A stretch of DNA of 64,000 bases from positions 139,653-203,652 of the forward strand of contig CAWCCQ010000009.1 in NCBI GenBank assembly GCA_963794215.1, written 5' to 3'. The position numbers and the translations under genes are program-made. This stretch comes from DATKRB01 sp963794215. GTDB taxonomy: Bacteria > Actinomycetota > Acidimicrobiia > Acidimicrobiales > RAAP-2. Below the pieces are notes generated by a model. The model made no database searches. It was given only the letters and a program-made list of their open reading frames with translations, and had not been told where the DNA came from. Shown in pieces: positions 63,102 through 64,000 of this stretch (position 1 is the first letter of the stretch; every line of letters starts with the position of its first letter).

Positions 63102-64000
63102 CCACCTCGCCCTCGACCGTCGGTCTGCCACGCAGCGAATTGCGCCGCGCCGGGCCGGTGGCGGCTCCCCACCAGCGAGGAACTGCGGATCTTCTCGTCG
63201 GGGACCGGGTTGCTCGGTCGTTTCGCCTATCTCGCGCTCACTCAGGGCGTCGTCATGGTGCTCGGGGTCGGGTACTGGGCCCTCACCGACCGGCTCATTC
63301 CGGCTCAGGGGGTGGGCGTCGCGGCCGCCGCGGTGTCGGCGACGATCTTCTTGAGCGCGCTCGGGGTGCTGGGCATCGGCTCGCTCTTGCTCGTCGCGTT
63401 GCACGGGGCCGAGGCCGATGAGCGTCCGGCGATCATCGGGGTGGGACTCCTTGTCGCCATGGTGTCCGCGTTCGTGCTCTCGATGGGTGCGTGGGCGCTC
63501 TCCCCGTACCTCGGTCGCAGTCTGAGCCAACTCGGGCAGCATCCCGTCGAGGCCGCATTGTTCGTGTGCGGAGCAGTACTGACGACCATGGCGTCGGTCC
63601 TCGACTCTGCGGCCATTGGGCTGCGACGAAGCCGGGTGCAGCTGGTGCGCAACACGGTGGCGTCCGCGCTTCGGGTGGCCTTGGTGTTCGTCGCGATCGT
63701 CCTGGGTGTTCGGACTGCTACTGGCCTGCTGAGCGCCTGGGTCGTCTCCCTGGCGGTGTCGGTGGTGCTGTCGGTTGGGGTGTTCGGACTGCTCCGGACC
63801 CCTCGGTCGCTGTTCCATCTCGTGAACCGCCCCGACCTGGTGCGCAGGTTCCGCGGTCTCGCCATGCAGCACCACATCTTGAACCTCTCCATCACGCTGG
63901 TCGCCTTCTTCCTCCCCGTCCTGGCCGCGCTACTCCTGGTTCCCCGCGTTTACGCGTATTTCTCCACGGCGTGGATCGTGTCGAGCACGGTCCTGTTGAT
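63098..64000 (+). CDS. Wzx/MATE-type polysaccharide flippase, 3'-truncated and frameshifted near start
   Basis: Start ATG at 63098 overlaps the glycosyltransferase stop (ATGA). After about 20 residues the frame shifts near 63151-63170 (GGCCGGTGGCGG) into the frame reading LPTSEELRIFSSGTGLLGRFAYLALTQGVVMVLG; that frame stays open to the end of the window. It gives seven or so helices, including the VLDSAAIGLRRSRVQLVRNTVAS segment typical of Wzx and polysaccharide-biosynthesis flippases. The remaining helices lie beyond the window. It would flip the lipid-linked product outward. Confidence 0.85.

Noticed and set aside
1..64000. tRNA, rRNA, insertion sequence, integrase or attachment site
   Set aside because: No cloverleaf-like sequence, rRNA segment, transposase motif or flanking repeats were recognised by reading; absence cannot be proven without a covariance search.

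Overview
The window is a high-G+C chromosomal segment from a bacterium that is almost certainly an actinomycete-type organism, most likely of the Acidimicrobiia kind. The evidence is the mix of three luciferase-like (LLM, F420/flavin) oxidoreductases, a sterol/lipid-type thiolase with a DUF35 partner, paired MaoC-type dehydratases, a CoxL-type molybdoenzyme, many GTG/TTG starts and many ATGA/GTGA/TTGA gene overlaps. The species is not identifiable from sequence alone. No tRNA, rRNA, CRISPR array, transposase or phage gene was recognised.

Layout. (1) 1-13.3 kb: fatty-acid and acyl-CoA catabolism. It holds a 5'-truncated acetoacetyl-CoA synthetase, a metallophosphoesterase, an LLM oxidoreductase, acyl-CoA dehydrogenase, enoyl-CoA hydratase, Rieske ferredoxin, quinone reductase, SMP-30, acyl-CoA thioesterase II, an alpha/beta hydrolase, a VOC protein, an SDR, an amidohydrolase and a small Cys protein. 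(2) 13.4-15.9 kb: a DedA protein and an aldehyde dehydrogenase. (3) 15.9-27.0 kb: a molybdenum-hydroxylase locus. One long minus-strand operon (LLM oxidoreductase, AcpH-like protein, MoaC, MoaE, MoaA, MoaD, MoxR/CoxD, CoxE, XdhC/CoxI, MocA, CoxG) runs divergently from a lone CoxL-type large subunit. (4) 27-38 kb: mixed genes, including a thiolase/DUF35 pair, an ABC1/UbiB kinase, a DHA2 transporter and two MaoC subunits. (5) 38.3-51.5 kb: surface polysaccharide supply and assembly. It holds GlmS, a nucleotide-sugar epimerase, a sugar nucleotidyltransferase, a polytopic membrane protein, a PelF-like glycosyltransferase, a large ATP-binding LuxR regulator, a polysaccharide deacetylase and a secreted glycoside hydrolase. 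(6) 51.9-64 kb (runs off the end): the most unusual part, a tightly overlapped plus-strand operon. Its order is holo-ACP synthase, carrier protein, acyl-CoA-dehydrogenase-like enzyme, class II aaRS-like amino acid:[carrier protein] ligase, DUF1839 protein, GH2 glycosidase, double-domain alpha/beta hydrolase, GT-C membrane glycosyltransferase, Wzx-like flippase.

My main inference is that region 6 encodes a pathway in which an amino acid is activated by a tRNA-synthetase-like ligase, carried on a dedicated phosphopantetheinylated carrier protein and possibly desaturated. It would then be transferred by the DUF1839 protein (which looks BtrH-like) to a sugar, building an aminoacylated surface glycan that is polymerised and exported by neighbouring genes.

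Sequence quality matters here. About a dozen otherwise conserved genes carry one single-base frameshift each, and one carries an amber codon at an expected Trp. Several are C/G homopolymer changes, and three share the same GATTCTGG signature where GATCTGG would restore the frame. I treat these as probable sequence errors rather than true pseudogenes, and annotate the genes across the shift.
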